Source of the DNA: Chryseobacterium gleum | GTDB taxonomy: Bacteria; Bacteroidota; Bacteroidia; UBA10329 | Assembly (NCBI GenBank): GCA_945874195.1 | Contig: CAMCFW010000154.1 | Location: 1-5,922 of the forward strand | Direction of reading: 5' to 3' | DNA: 5,922 nucleotides | Part shown: positions 1 through 5,922 of the stretch, in pieces | How positions within the stretch are numbered: position 1 is the first letter of the stretch | How the letters are laid out: the number at the start of each line of letters is the position of its first letter | Translations under genes and position numbers: made by a program | The notes under the pieces: generated by a model | The model's input: only the letters and a program-made list of their open reading frames with translations | Told to the model about the DNA's origin: nothing | Databases searched by the model: none

Positions 1-1782
1 ACGCAGGTTCCGCTTGCCATTTCCATTGGGGATTACGGCTACGGGATCTCTGTTCCGAAGGAATTTCAAACAGTAAAAGCAAGCATTTCTGAAGCTTTGC
101 TGGGTTTCGAGAAAAAGCCAGGCGACCGCACAGGCATCCGCATATTCAAGACCAAAGGTTGGGATTATGCCCATTTGGTCAGAACGTACGAAGAAGCCAT
201 CTCCTTCTGCCGAAAAGAGCACACCCCCGTGCTCATCCATGTGGAAGAAGTTACCCAACCGCAAGGTCATTCCACATCTGGTTCGCACGAACGCTACAAG
301 AGTGAAGAACGATTGACATGGGAACAGGATTTCGATTGTATTCTGAAGCTCAGACAATTCATCATTGAAAAAGGAATTGCAACAGAGGAAGTTTGCGATA
401 CCATTGAGTCCGAGGCGAGGAAATCAGTACTCGAACAAAAAAATGCCGCTTGGAAAGCCTTCATTTCCGAGATTGAAACTGAACGCAACGAACTCGTTTC
501 CATGCTTGAAGCGGCTGGGCTGAGCGAACTTGCCAAAAGCTTAAATACCGGATTTGCCCCTAGTCGCAAGGAAGTGATAGGAACGACCAGAAAGGCCCTT
601 CTAAAATTAGGAGGATCAAAAAGCGAACATGCCGACCGACTTGCTGTTTGGTTGAAGCAACAATTGGGGCTTAATGCCGAGCGATACAATTCCTTTGTGC
701 ATAGCGAAACCCCGAACAGTGCCGAAAAAATTGCTGCGGTCGCGCCTGTTTATTCCAGCGATGCGAAGATGATCGATGGCCGCGAAGTTCTACTCAACAA
801 CTTCGACAGAATCTTTTCTGAGCGCAAAGAGGTGGTCGCATTCGGAGAAGACCTTGGAAAGATCGGTGGCGTGAACCAAGGATTTGAAGGATTGCAGAAA
901 AAATACGGTGATCACCGCATTTTTGATGTGGGCATCCGCGAAGCTAGCATTATGGGGCAAGGCATCGGCATGTCGTTGCGTGGACTGAGGCCCATTGCCG
1001 AGATCCAATATCTCGACTACTTGCTTTATGGCCTTCAACCTTTGAGTGACGATGTTGCAACGCTTCAATACAGAACCAAAGGAGGGCAGAAATGTCCGAT
1101 CATCATTAGAACACGCGGTCATCGTTTGGAGGGGATCTGGCACGCAGGTTCGCCCATGGGAATGATCATAAATTCGCTTCGCGGAATCCACATCTGCGTG
1201 CCGCGCAACATGACCCAGGCGGCCGGATTTTACAACACGCTTCTTAGCTCAGACGATCCAGGACTCGTGATTGAACCACTGAACGGTTACCGAAGCAAAG
1301 AGAAGTTGCCCGAAAATCTGGGTGAATTCAAAACCCCCTTGGGTGTTCCAGAAGTTTTGCTGAGCGGAACAGATCTGACCATCGTGACTTACGGTTCGTG
1401 CGTCAACTTGGCCATCAAGGCCTGCGAAGAATTGAAAGAAGTGGGCATCTCGGCCGAACTGATCGATGTACAGACCCTTTTACCGTTCGACAATGCTCAT
1501 TCAATTGTTGCTTCGTTGAAGAAGACCAATCGACTTCTGGTGATTGATGAGGATGTTCCAGGAGGAGCTTCGGCCTTCATTCTTCAACAGATCATTGAAA
1601 ATCAGAAAGGCTATTTTCACCTCGATTCTGAACCGAGGACACTGACAGCCAAGCCACACCGAACGGCCTATGGAACAGACGGAGATTATTTCAGCAAACC
1701 AAGCATTGAAGACATGGTTGAGGCTGCTTACAGACTGATGAGCGAAGTTGCACCACAGAAGTATCCGAACATTTTCGGTTAA
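1..1782 (+). CDS. Fused alpha/beta E1 subunit of a 2-oxoacid dehydrogenase (5'-truncated by window edge)
   Basis: Thiamine-diphosphate E1 component, which decarboxylates a 2-oxoacid (branched-chain or pyruvate type) and passes the acyl group to the lipoyl E2 of the cytosolic complex. The frame is open from base 1, so the TTG at 97 is not the start; 593 residues are present. Residues 1-19 hold the E1-alpha element ending GYGISVP, aligned with the NNGYAIS metal/ThDP region of human BCKDHA. Residues 87-100 (PQGHSTSGSHERYK) are the alpha C-terminal loop with its active-site His. Residues about 107-255 form a mostly charged, probably helical linker. The E1-beta part starts near residue 258: GED at 282-284 supplies the Glu expected to contact the ThDP pyrimidine, GIREASIMGQGIG at 311-323, HRLEGIWHAGSPMG at 374-387, and the C-terminal transketolase domain from about 445 to the end. 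From memory, full fused proteins are near 800 residues, so about 200, including the GDG motif, lie upstream. Substrate cannot be fixed from sequence alone. Confidence 0.93.
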   Translation, partial: TQVPLAISIGDYGYGISVPKEFQTVKASISEALLGFEKKPGDRTGIRIFKTKGWDYAHLVRTYEEAISFCRKEHTPVLIHVEEVTQPQGHSTSGSHERYKSEERLTWEQDFDCILKLRQFIIEKGIATEEVCDTIESEARKSVLEQKNAAWKAFISEIETERNELVSMLEAAGLSELAKSLNTGFAPSRKEVIGTTRKALLKLGGSKSEHADRLAVWLKQQLGLNAERYNSFVHSETPNSAEKIAAVAPVYSSDAKMIDGREVLLNNFDRIFSERKEVVAFGEDLGKIGGVNQGFEGLQKKYGDHRIFDVGIREASIMGQGIGMSLRGLRPIAEIQYLDYLLYGLQPLSDDVATLQYRTKGGQKCPIIIRTRGHRLEGIWHAGSPMGMIINSLRGIHICVPRNMTQAAGFYNTLLSSDDPGLVIEPLNGYRSKEKLPENLGEFKTPLGVPEVLLSGTDLTIVTYGSCVNLAIKACEELKEVGISAELIDVQTLLPFDNAHSIVASLKKTNRLLVIDEDVPGGASAFILQQIIENQKGYFHLDSEPRTLTAKPHRTAYGTDGDYFSKPSIEDMVEAAYRLMSEVAPQKYPNIFG

Positions 1783-1785
1783 ACC

Positions 1786-2607
1786 ATGGAAAAGCGCACA
1801 ACCGAGGCGAGTTCCAATTACGATGGTCTGGAAAAAATGTCGATCAGTGAATTGCTGACCAACATGAATCGCGAAGACCGCAGTGTGCCAATTGCGATTG
1901 AGAAAGCCCTGCCTCAAATTGAAAAGTTGATCAATGCACTGGTTCCGAAAATGGAGAATGGCGGCCGACTTTTCTATATCGGTGCCGGAACCAGCGGCCG
2001 ATTGGGAATTGTGGACGCTTCGGAATGTCCGCCAACGTATGGTGTTCCGCACGGATTGGTGATCGGAATCATTGCCGGTGGCGATGCTGCCATCCGCAAG
2101 GCGGTTGAATTTGCCGAAGACAGCGAAACCCAAGGTTGGATGGACCTAAAAGCCCATGATATTTCAGCGAAGGACATGGTCATCGGAATAAGCGCATCGG
2201 GTACTGCCCCTTACGTGATCGGTGCGCTTAAGGCATGCAAAGAAAATGGCATTGAAACCGGAAGCATTGCCTGTAACCTCCACTCTCCAATGGCCGCCAT
2301 ATCCAACCATCCCATTGAGGTGGTGGTCGGGCCAGAATTCGTAACGGGCAGCACGCGAATGAAATCGGGCACGGCCCAAAAACTGGTTCTGAACATGATC
2401 AGCACCACGGTAATGATCAAACTTGGAAAGGTGAAAGGCAACAAGATGGTCGATATGCAGCTAAGCAATAACAAGCTGATAGATAGAGGGGTTAGGATGA
2501 TCATGGACGAGACCGGAGCCGAGAGAACCATCGCGGAGCAATTATTGGCCCATCACGGAAGCGTTCGCAAGGCCGTGGATGGATTCCGTAACGGTGGCGA
2601 TCAGTGA
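1786..2607 (+). CDS. murQ: N-acetylmuramic acid 6-phosphate etherase (MurQ)
   Basis: Cytosolic lyase-type etherase that cleaves the D-lactyl ether of MurNAc-6-phosphate, giving GlcNAc-6-phosphate and D-lactate during recycling of peptidoglycan sugars. The 273 residues form one SIS sugar-phosphate isomerase domain. Residues 64-86 carry the family signature (YIGAGTSGRLGIVDASECPP, then TYG). Glu80 in DASECPP and Glu111 in EFAEDSE are spaced 31 apart, as are the catalytic Glu83/Glu114 of E. coli MurQ. ISASGTAPYVIGAL at 135-148 is a sugar-phosphate binding loop, and GSTRMKSGTAQKL at 188-200 is the second signature. The C-terminal segment from about 225 is the usual helical tail with ERTIAEQLLAHHGSVRKA. 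Length is slightly below the roughly 300 of E. coli MurQ. ATG at 1786 lies 3 bases after the preceding stop, with no Shine-Dalgarno sequence, so it is probably co-transcribed with the E1 gene. No anmK, nagZ or MurNAc transporter gene is in the window. Confidence 0.96.
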   Translation: MEKRTTEASSNYDGLEKMSISELLTNMNREDRSVPIAIEKALPQIEKLINALVPKMENGGRLFYIGAGTSGRLGIVDASECPPTYGVPHGLVIGIIAGGDAAIRKAVEFAEDSETQGWMDLKAHDISAKDMVIGISASGTAPYVIGALKACKENGIETGSIACNLHSPMAAISNHPIEVVVGPEFVTGSTRMKSGTAQKLVLNMISTTVMIKLGKVKGNKMVDMQLSNNKLIDRGVRMIMDETGAERTIAEQLLAHHGSVRKAVDGFRNGGDQ

Positions 2608-2660
2608 AATGAGCCGGGTACAATTCGCATATTCCATCGTTCGCTCATACGCATATTGAA

Positions 2661-3230
2661 ATGCATACGATTGAACCACATTATAATTGGCGCGACTATT
2701 ACATAGCTGAGGAGGACGACCGGTCGCCATTCTATGGATGCGAGCATAGCGAATTCGAATTCACCGATCATATCTACGATTTTGTCCTTCATCCGCAGTG
2801 GGATAGCATGGAATCGCCAACCCTTTTTCTGAAGGTGCTTTATGCAGATTACGACCTAGGCTATTCCATCATCGAATTCATTGGCGAATGGAACGATCTG
2901 CTCTACAACGACATCATGCTGCTTAAACGCGACATTATCGAACTGATGATGCACGAAGGCATCAACAAGTTCGTTCTTATTGGCGAAAACGTTCTCAATT
3001 TCCACTATTCTGACGAAGAATATTATTCAGAATGGTTTGATGAGGTGGAAGATGGATGGATCATCGGGCTGAACTTTCAAGATCATGTGATAAGCGAATT
3101 CCAAGCCGCTCAGATCGATCATTACATCAATTTCGGAGGGCGGTTTCAACACCTGAACTGGCGAACCTTCAACCCTTCCAGCCTGTGCGAATATTTGAAC
3201 GAATTGGTTTCAAAGAGATTGCAGGCCTAA
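2661..3230 (+). CDS. Uncharacterised acidic, aromatic-rich soluble protein
   Basis: I cannot assign a function. The 189 residues contain about 36 Asp/Glu against 10 Lys/Arg, with 6 Trp and 14 Tyr, so the protein is strongly acidic and aromatic-rich. There is no signal peptide, no membrane segment, no Cys cluster and no recognisable nucleotide-binding loop. Recognisable blocks are HYNWRDYYIAEEDDRSPFYG (7-26), IEFIGEWNDLLYNDIMLLKR (71-90), INKFVLIGENVLNFHYSDEE (101-120), a Trp/Asp/Glu-rich stretch at 121-135, and INFGGRFQHLNWRT (156-169). The alternating hydrophobic strand and helix pattern around 56-115 suggests a compact alpha/beta fold. I recall similar conserved hypothetical proteins in Bacteroidota, sometimes beside an rRNA methyltransferase gene, but have not verified this. 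The ATG at 2661 is the first in frame after the murQ stop and gives a natural N-terminus; no Shine-Dalgarno sequence precedes it. It lies 53 bases after murQ and 48 before the methyltransferase gene. Regular protein-like composition over its full length supports a real gene. Confidence 0.88.
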   Translation: MHTIEPHYNWRDYYIAEEDDRSPFYGCEHSEFEFTDHIYDFVLHPQWDSMESPTLFLKVLYADYDLGYSIIEFIGEWNDLLYNDIMLLKRDIIELMMHEGINKFVLIGENVLNFHYSDEEYYSEWFDEVEDGWIIGLNFQDHVISEFQAAQIDHYINFGGRFQHLNWRTFNPSSLCEYLNELVSKRLQA

Positions 3231-3257
3231 GCGTTTGCTGCTCACGCATCACCGAAG

Positions 3258-3265
3258 TATCTTCA
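3258..3265 (+). promoter_or_regulatory. Weak candidate Bacteroidota-type promoter (-7 element) before the methyltransferase gene
   Basis: TATCTTCA at 3258-3265 matches six of the eight positions of the Bacteroidota -7 element TAnnTTTG, counting the two free positions. A TTTG at 3234-3237, 20 bases upstream, fits the -33 element at a plausible spacing. The start site would fall only several bases before the ATG at 3279, giving a very short leader. The last two bases (CA for TG) miss the consensus, and such short motifs occur by chance, so this is a weak call. If real, it would let rlmB and the glycosyltransferase gene be transcribed apart from the upstream genes. Confidence 0.2.
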
Positions 3266-3278
3266 CCCGATCTTAAAC

Positions 3279-4040
3279 ATGATCATGCACGACAAAGAAA
3301 CCGATCAGCACCTCGTATTTGGCATTCACCCCGTGAGCGAGGCCATCGAATCTGGAAAGGAGATTGAAAAGGTCTACTTGAAAAAGGGTTCTACAAATCC
3401 GGCCATCAGCGAGATTAAACGAACGATGAAGGCAAAGCGGATCCCGTTTCAGGAAGTTCCTCAGGAAAAACTAAGCCGATTGACCCGAAAGAACCATCAG
3501 GGCATTGTGGCTTTGCTTTCACCAATTGAATATCAAAATCTGGATGAAGTGCTTTATCGGGTGTTTGAAGATGGACAAAGTCCACTGGTGCTCGTTCTAG
3601 ACAGAGTATCTGATGTCGGTAATTTCGGAGCTATCTGCCGCTCGGCCGAATGTGCGGGCGTTCACGCCATTCTCATTCCCGTAAAAGGTAGCGCACAGAT
3701 CAACTCGTTTGCAGTTAAAAGTTCGGCCGGGGCCATTTTCAAGATCCCGGTTTGCCGCACCGCACACATCCTTTCTGAGGTCAGAAATCTGAAGGAGGCC
3801 GGTCTGCGCATCATTGCCTGTTCAGAGAAGGGCTCAACCAATATCTATTCGACCGATCTGGCCGGTCCTATGGCCATCATCATGGGTTCGGAGGAAGATG
3901 GAATTGGCGAAGGACTGCTAGAAGTGGCCACCGAGCATGTCAACATTCCTATGGCAGGTTCAACCGGTTCGCTGAACGTTTCGGTAGCTACAGGTATCAT
4001 GCTTTTCGAAAGATCGCGGCAAGCTACGCATGTTGGCTAA
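3279..4040 (+). CDS. rlmB: TrmH-family 23S rRNA (guanosine-2'-O)-methyltransferase, RlmB type
   Basis: SAM-dependent SPOUT-class 2'-O-ribose methyltransferase; RlmB in E. coli modifies G2251 of the 23S rRNA P loop. The 253 residues have the standard two-part layout. An N-terminal L30e-like substrate-binding domain spans about 12-90 and includes LVFGIHPVSEAI (12-23) and KNHQGIVALLSP (71-82). The knotted SPOUT domain follows, with motif 1 DRVSDVGNFGAICRSAECAG (108-127, containing Asn115 and catalytic-type Arg121), motif 2 AIIMGSEEDGIG (199-210) and motif 3 IPMAGSTGSLNVSVATGIML (223-242), which make the trefoil knot and SAM pocket. Length matches the family. Two in-frame ATGs, at 3279 and 3285, could serve as start; neither has a Shine-Dalgarno sequence, and the first follows TTAAAC. 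The exact nucleotide target cannot be read from the sequence, so another TrmH-family specificity is possible. The stop overlaps the start of the next gene. Confidence 0.92.
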   Translation: MIMHDKETDQHLVFGIHPVSEAIESGKEIEKVYLKKGSTNPAISEIKRTMKAKRIPFQEVPQEKLSRLTRKNHQGIVALLSPIEYQNLDEVLYRVFEDGQSPLVLVLDRVSDVGNFGAICRSAECAGVHAILIPVKGSAQINSFAVKSSAGAIFKIPVCRTAHILSEVRNLKEAGLRIIACSEKGSTNIYSTDLAGPMAIIMGSEEDGIGEGLLEVATEHVNIPMAGSTGSLNVSVATGIMLFERSRQATHVG

Positions 4041-5874
4041 GCGAGAGAAGATCCTGCTGGCGATAATCCTCTTGATAGGAGCCATTCTTCGTATCCATAA
4101 CTATTGGGATTTCTCGCTTTCGAACGATGAGCTGAGCGCCCTTGCAAGACTTCATTACACCTCGTTCTCAGAATTGCTGCATGAGGGCATAAAGATCGAT
4201 GGGCATCCTGCAGCCGCCCAAGTGGTGCTCTGGTATTTTACCAAATGGTTCGGAAACGGGGTTGCTGTCGTCAGGCTGCCGTTCGTTCTGGCAGGCATTC
4301 TGTCGGTTTATTTCATGTTCCGCTTGGCGCAGGAATGGCTCAGCACTTCGGCTGGGCTCTTAACCGCGGCCGTATTCGCATCGTTGGAATTCACCCTCAT
4401 TTACAGTCGAATTGCGCGACCGTACGCTTTAGGAATGTTGTTCGTTCTGATGGCAGCCACGTTCTGGATCAGAATTGTAAAGGGCCGTAATCGACCTTCT
4501 GATCTTTTTTGGTTGTCCATAAGCTTGGCGCTTTGTGCCTATTCTCACTACTTCGCGGCCTTGGTCGCTTTCGTTCTTGCTTTCGCTGGCACCTTTTTGA
4601 TCAAAGGAAAAAACCTCAAACTCTATTTGATGGCCTTGCTTGCGGCCTTCATTCTCTATCTGCCCTACATCCCTTTCTTTTTACATCAATTGAGTTTAGG
4701 GGGAGTCGGCCAATGGCTTGGGCCGCCCGAAAACGACTGGCTTTGGACTCATATCCGATTCATTTTCAACGATAGCATTTGGCTTCTCGTTATCGTGCTG
4801 CTGGTCTCCGTTTCAGGTATTTTCATATTTCGAACCAGAAAAGGTTTTGTCGGACACATCCTTCCGCTGATCCTGTTTCTCGTGCCATTCCTGGTGGGTT
4901 TCGCTTATTCTAAATGGGTTAATCCGGTTCTGCAGCATAGCACCTTACTTTTCTCGATGCCATTCCTGCTCATTTTTCTCTTTTCAACATGGAATGATGA
5001 TCGACCGAAATGGACAATGACCTTGGCAATTGTCATGCTGAGTCTCACCACGTTCAGCTCCATTCGGCAGAAGAATTTCTTCGGCACCGACCATTTTGGA
5101 GTCTTCAAAGAACTGGCCCAACACATGGTCGATTGGAACCGTGAGTCGGAAGGTAACGCGCTACTTGTGGGAGATTTCAATTATCCTTTCTATCTGCATT
5201 ATTACACGGACCGCATCGAACCCATCGAACTCGCACTTTATCGGACAACGGATGACGCTGGCCTTGCCCATTTGAAATCCATGGTCGATACCTCCACACG
5301 CAATTTCGTGATCTATGCATGGTCAACAGTCAACCAGTCGCCTGAAGTGGAAGCCATCATACAGGCAAAGTTTCCGATCGAGGTGAAAAGAGAAAGCTAT
5401 TTCAACTCCGAGGCAGTTATGTTCAAAAAGGGAGAAAGTCCTGTTGCAGAACATCGCTTCAATTTTGAAAAGACAGATGTCTGGAATTTCAATCCTGATG
5501 CTGTGGTGACCGATTCGTTGGGCCTGAGATCGATCCATCTTTCGGCAGAGAACCCTTACGGACCTACATTCACCGCGTCCATTTCTGACCTCTTTAAGAA
5601 AGGATATACCTCAGTTTATGTGAAGGTGAAATGCGCTTCAGTCATTGATGGCTCAGAAATTCAAATCGTATACGAACAGACGAACGTTAGCGGTGGCTAC
5701 GTTTGGGAATCGGACGCTTTCAGTCGACAATTCAATTCTTCAGGTCCAATGTGGGGAGTTTTCGAATACAGCCTGAAAGAAGCGCGATCGGATGAAGACG
5801 TGCTGAAGATCTATCCTTGGCTGCCGAATGGCGAACCTGTGAAACTCGAATCGATCGAATTGGATCTGCGTTAG
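4030..5874 (+). CDS. GT39-family (ArnT/PMT-like) integral membrane glycosyltransferase with C-terminal soluble domain
   Basis: Probable polyprenyl-phosphate-sugar dependent GT-C glycosyltransferase of the inner membrane, transferring a sugar to an envelope lipid, glycan or protein on the periplasmic face. The 614 residues begin with a basic MLAKREK and a first membrane helix (8-24), followed by the acidic SNDELSALARL loop (31-41) whose Asp33/Glu34 sit where GT-C enzymes place the catalytic acidic residue. HPAAAQVV at 59-66 and YSRIARPYALG at 125-135 are typical GT39 elements. About ten to twelve membrane helices extend to residue 345. Residues 346-470 form a soluble segment ending in FNSEAVMFKKG. 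A further beta-rich domain covers about 471-614 and ends with DVLKIYPWLPNGEPVKLESI (590-609), resembling carbohydrate-binding jelly-roll termini; that likeness is inference. The ATG at 4030 overlaps rlmB by 11 bases, which suggests translational coupling; TTG at 4033 is the alternative. Donor and acceptor are unknown. Confidence 0.85.
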   Translation: MLAKREKILLAIILLIGAILRIHNYWDFSLSNDELSALARLHYTSFSELLHEGIKIDGHPAAAQVVLWYFTKWFGNGVAVVRLPFVLAGILSVYFMFRLAQEWLSTSAGLLTAAVFASLEFTLIYSRIARPYALGMLFVLMAATFWIRIVKGRNRPSDLFWLSISLALCAYSHYFAALVAFVLAFAGTFLIKGKNLKLYLMALLAAFILYLPYIPFFLHQLSLGGVGQWLGPPENDWLWTHIRFIFNDSIWLLVIVLLVSVSGIFIFRTRKGFVGHILPLILFLVPFLVGFAYSKWVNPVLQHSTLLFSMPFLLIFLFSTWNDDRPKWTMTLAIVMLSLTTFSSIRQKNFFGTDHFGVFKELAQHMVDWNRESEGNALLVGDFNYPFYLHYYTDRIEPIELALYRTTDDAGLAHLKSMVDTSTRNFVIYAWSTVNQSPEVEAIIQAKFPIEVKRESYFNSEAVMFKKGESPVAEHRFNFEKTDVWNFNPDAVVTDSLGLRSIHLSAENPYGPTFTASISDLFKKGYTSVYVKVKCASVIDGSEIQIVYEQTNVSGGYVWESDAFSRQFNSSGPMWGVFEYSLKEARSDEDVLKIYPWLPNGEPVKLESIELDLR

Positions 5875-5878
5875 ATCC
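5862..5878. repeat. Short inverted repeat across the convergent stop codons
   Basis: GGATCT at 5862-5867 and AGATCC at 5873-5878 are perfect reverse complements around the 5-base spacer GCGTT. The arms span the end of the glycosyltransferase gene and the end of the converging minus-strand gene. Transcripts from either strand could form a 6-bp hairpin, as a bidirectional terminator would. The stem has only three G/C pairs and no clear T-run follows on the plus strand, so termination activity is doubtful; the sequence itself is certain, its function is not. Confidence 0.3.
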
Positions 5879-5922
5879 TAATGCCGATGATGAGTACGTC
5901 ATCCAACTGAACCAGTCCGCCT
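5871..5922 (-). CDS. C-terminal end of a converging gene, likely SpoIIE/PPM-type protein phosphatase (partial)
   Basis: Reading the minus strand from the window edge gives GGLVQLDDVLIIGIRI followed by TAA (plus-strand 5871-5873). From memory, Bacteroidota SpoIIE-family phosphatases, often fused to sensory or TPR segments, end in a closely similar way (a QxDD, then three hydrophobic residues, then a G-[IV]-R-[IVLF] terminus); the Asp pair would include the final metal-binding Asp of the PPM fold. These enzymes dephosphorylate Ser/Thr, commonly on anti-sigma-factor antagonists. Only 16 codons are visible, so this rests on a short C-terminal match. The stop codon overlaps that of the plus-strand glycosyltransferase gene by two bases. 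The rest of the gene lies to the right of the window. Confidence 0.55.
   Translation of the reverse strand, partial: GGLVQLDDVLIIGIRI

Noticed and set aside
97..99. TTG as a start codon for the first gene
   Set aside because: The frame is open back to base 1 and the upstream codons encode conserved E1-alpha sequence (GYGISVP), so the gene starts outside the window.
294..1191. Two minus-strand open frames (294-689 and 790-1191) inside the E1 gene
   Set aside because: Both are antisense to conserved E1 coding sequence and have low-complexity, Ser/Cys-rich translations.
1501..2133. Minus-strand open frame of 210 codons across the E1 and murQ junction
   Set aside because: It lies opposite two well-supported genes, its product matches no family I know and lacks protein-like motifs; it is an antisense shadow.
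2626..2657. CGCATATT repeated at 2626-2633 and 2650-2657 in the gap after murQ
   Set aside because: Two copies of an 8-base string in a short gap could be chance; no symmetry or further copies suggest an operator.
2651..2664. GCAT...ATGC inverted repeat at the start of the unknown gene
   Set aside because: A 4-bp arm is too short to call a hairpin or operator.
3056..3367. Plus-strand frame of 103 codons bridging the unknown gene and rlmB
   Set aside because: It overlaps conserved sequence of both real genes in another frame and its translation is Arg/Ser-rich without any motif.
4245..4775. Two plus-strand frames (4245-4490, 4509-4775) within the glycosyltransferase gene
   Set aside because: They are out-of-frame readings of membrane-helix coding sequence, without starts or motifs that would support genes.
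1..5922. Search for mobile element, CRISPR, tRNA/rRNA, riboswitch or defence genes
   Set aside because: No terminal inverted repeats, transposase, regularly spaced repeats, cloverleaf-like sequence or long non-coding gap was seen; the plus-strand genes leave no gap above 53 bases.

Overview
The window looks like ordinary chromosomal sequence from a Bacteroidota bacterium, most likely in or near the Flavobacteriales. Two signs point there. The 2-oxoacid dehydrogenase E1 gene has its alpha and beta parts fused in one chain, which is common in that phylum. None of the internal starts is preceded by a purine-rich Shine-Dalgarno sequence, and two start codons instead follow the A-rich string TTAAAC. 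The assignment is from recognition of protein families, not from a database search.

Layout. Four complete genes and one 5'-truncated gene lie on the plus strand, packed tightly. (1) 1-1782: last 593 residues of a fused alpha/beta E1 of a branched-chain or pyruvate-type 2-oxoacid dehydrogenase. (2) 1786-2607: murQ, N-acetylmuramic acid 6-phosphate etherase, starting 3 bases after the E1 stop. (3) 2661-3230: an acidic, aromatic-rich soluble protein of unknown function. (4) 3279-4040: an RlmB/TrmH-type (SPOUT) rRNA 2'-O-ribose methyltransferase. (5) 4030-5874: a GT39-type (ArnT/PMT-like) polytopic membrane glycosyltransferase with a C-terminal soluble beta-rich extension; its start overlaps the methyltransferase gene by 11 bases. 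At the right edge, 5871-5922 on the minus strand reads as the last 16 codons of a converging gene that resembles the C-terminus of a SpoIIE/PPM-type phosphatase; the two stop codons overlap.

Functionally these are housekeeping genes (central or branched-chain acid metabolism, cell-wall sugar recycling, rRNA modification, envelope glycosylation) that share an orientation rather than a pathway. Gaps between plus-strand genes are 3, 53, 48 and -11 bases, so co-transcription is plausible. No gap approaches 300 bases.

I found no mobile element, CRISPR array, RNA gene, phage or defence module, and nothing that I would call a new system. The items most worth a second look are the uncharacterised 189-residue protein, a tyrosine at a predicted metal-ligand position of the E1 alpha part, the C-terminal domain of the glycosyltransferase, and the overlapping convergent stops.
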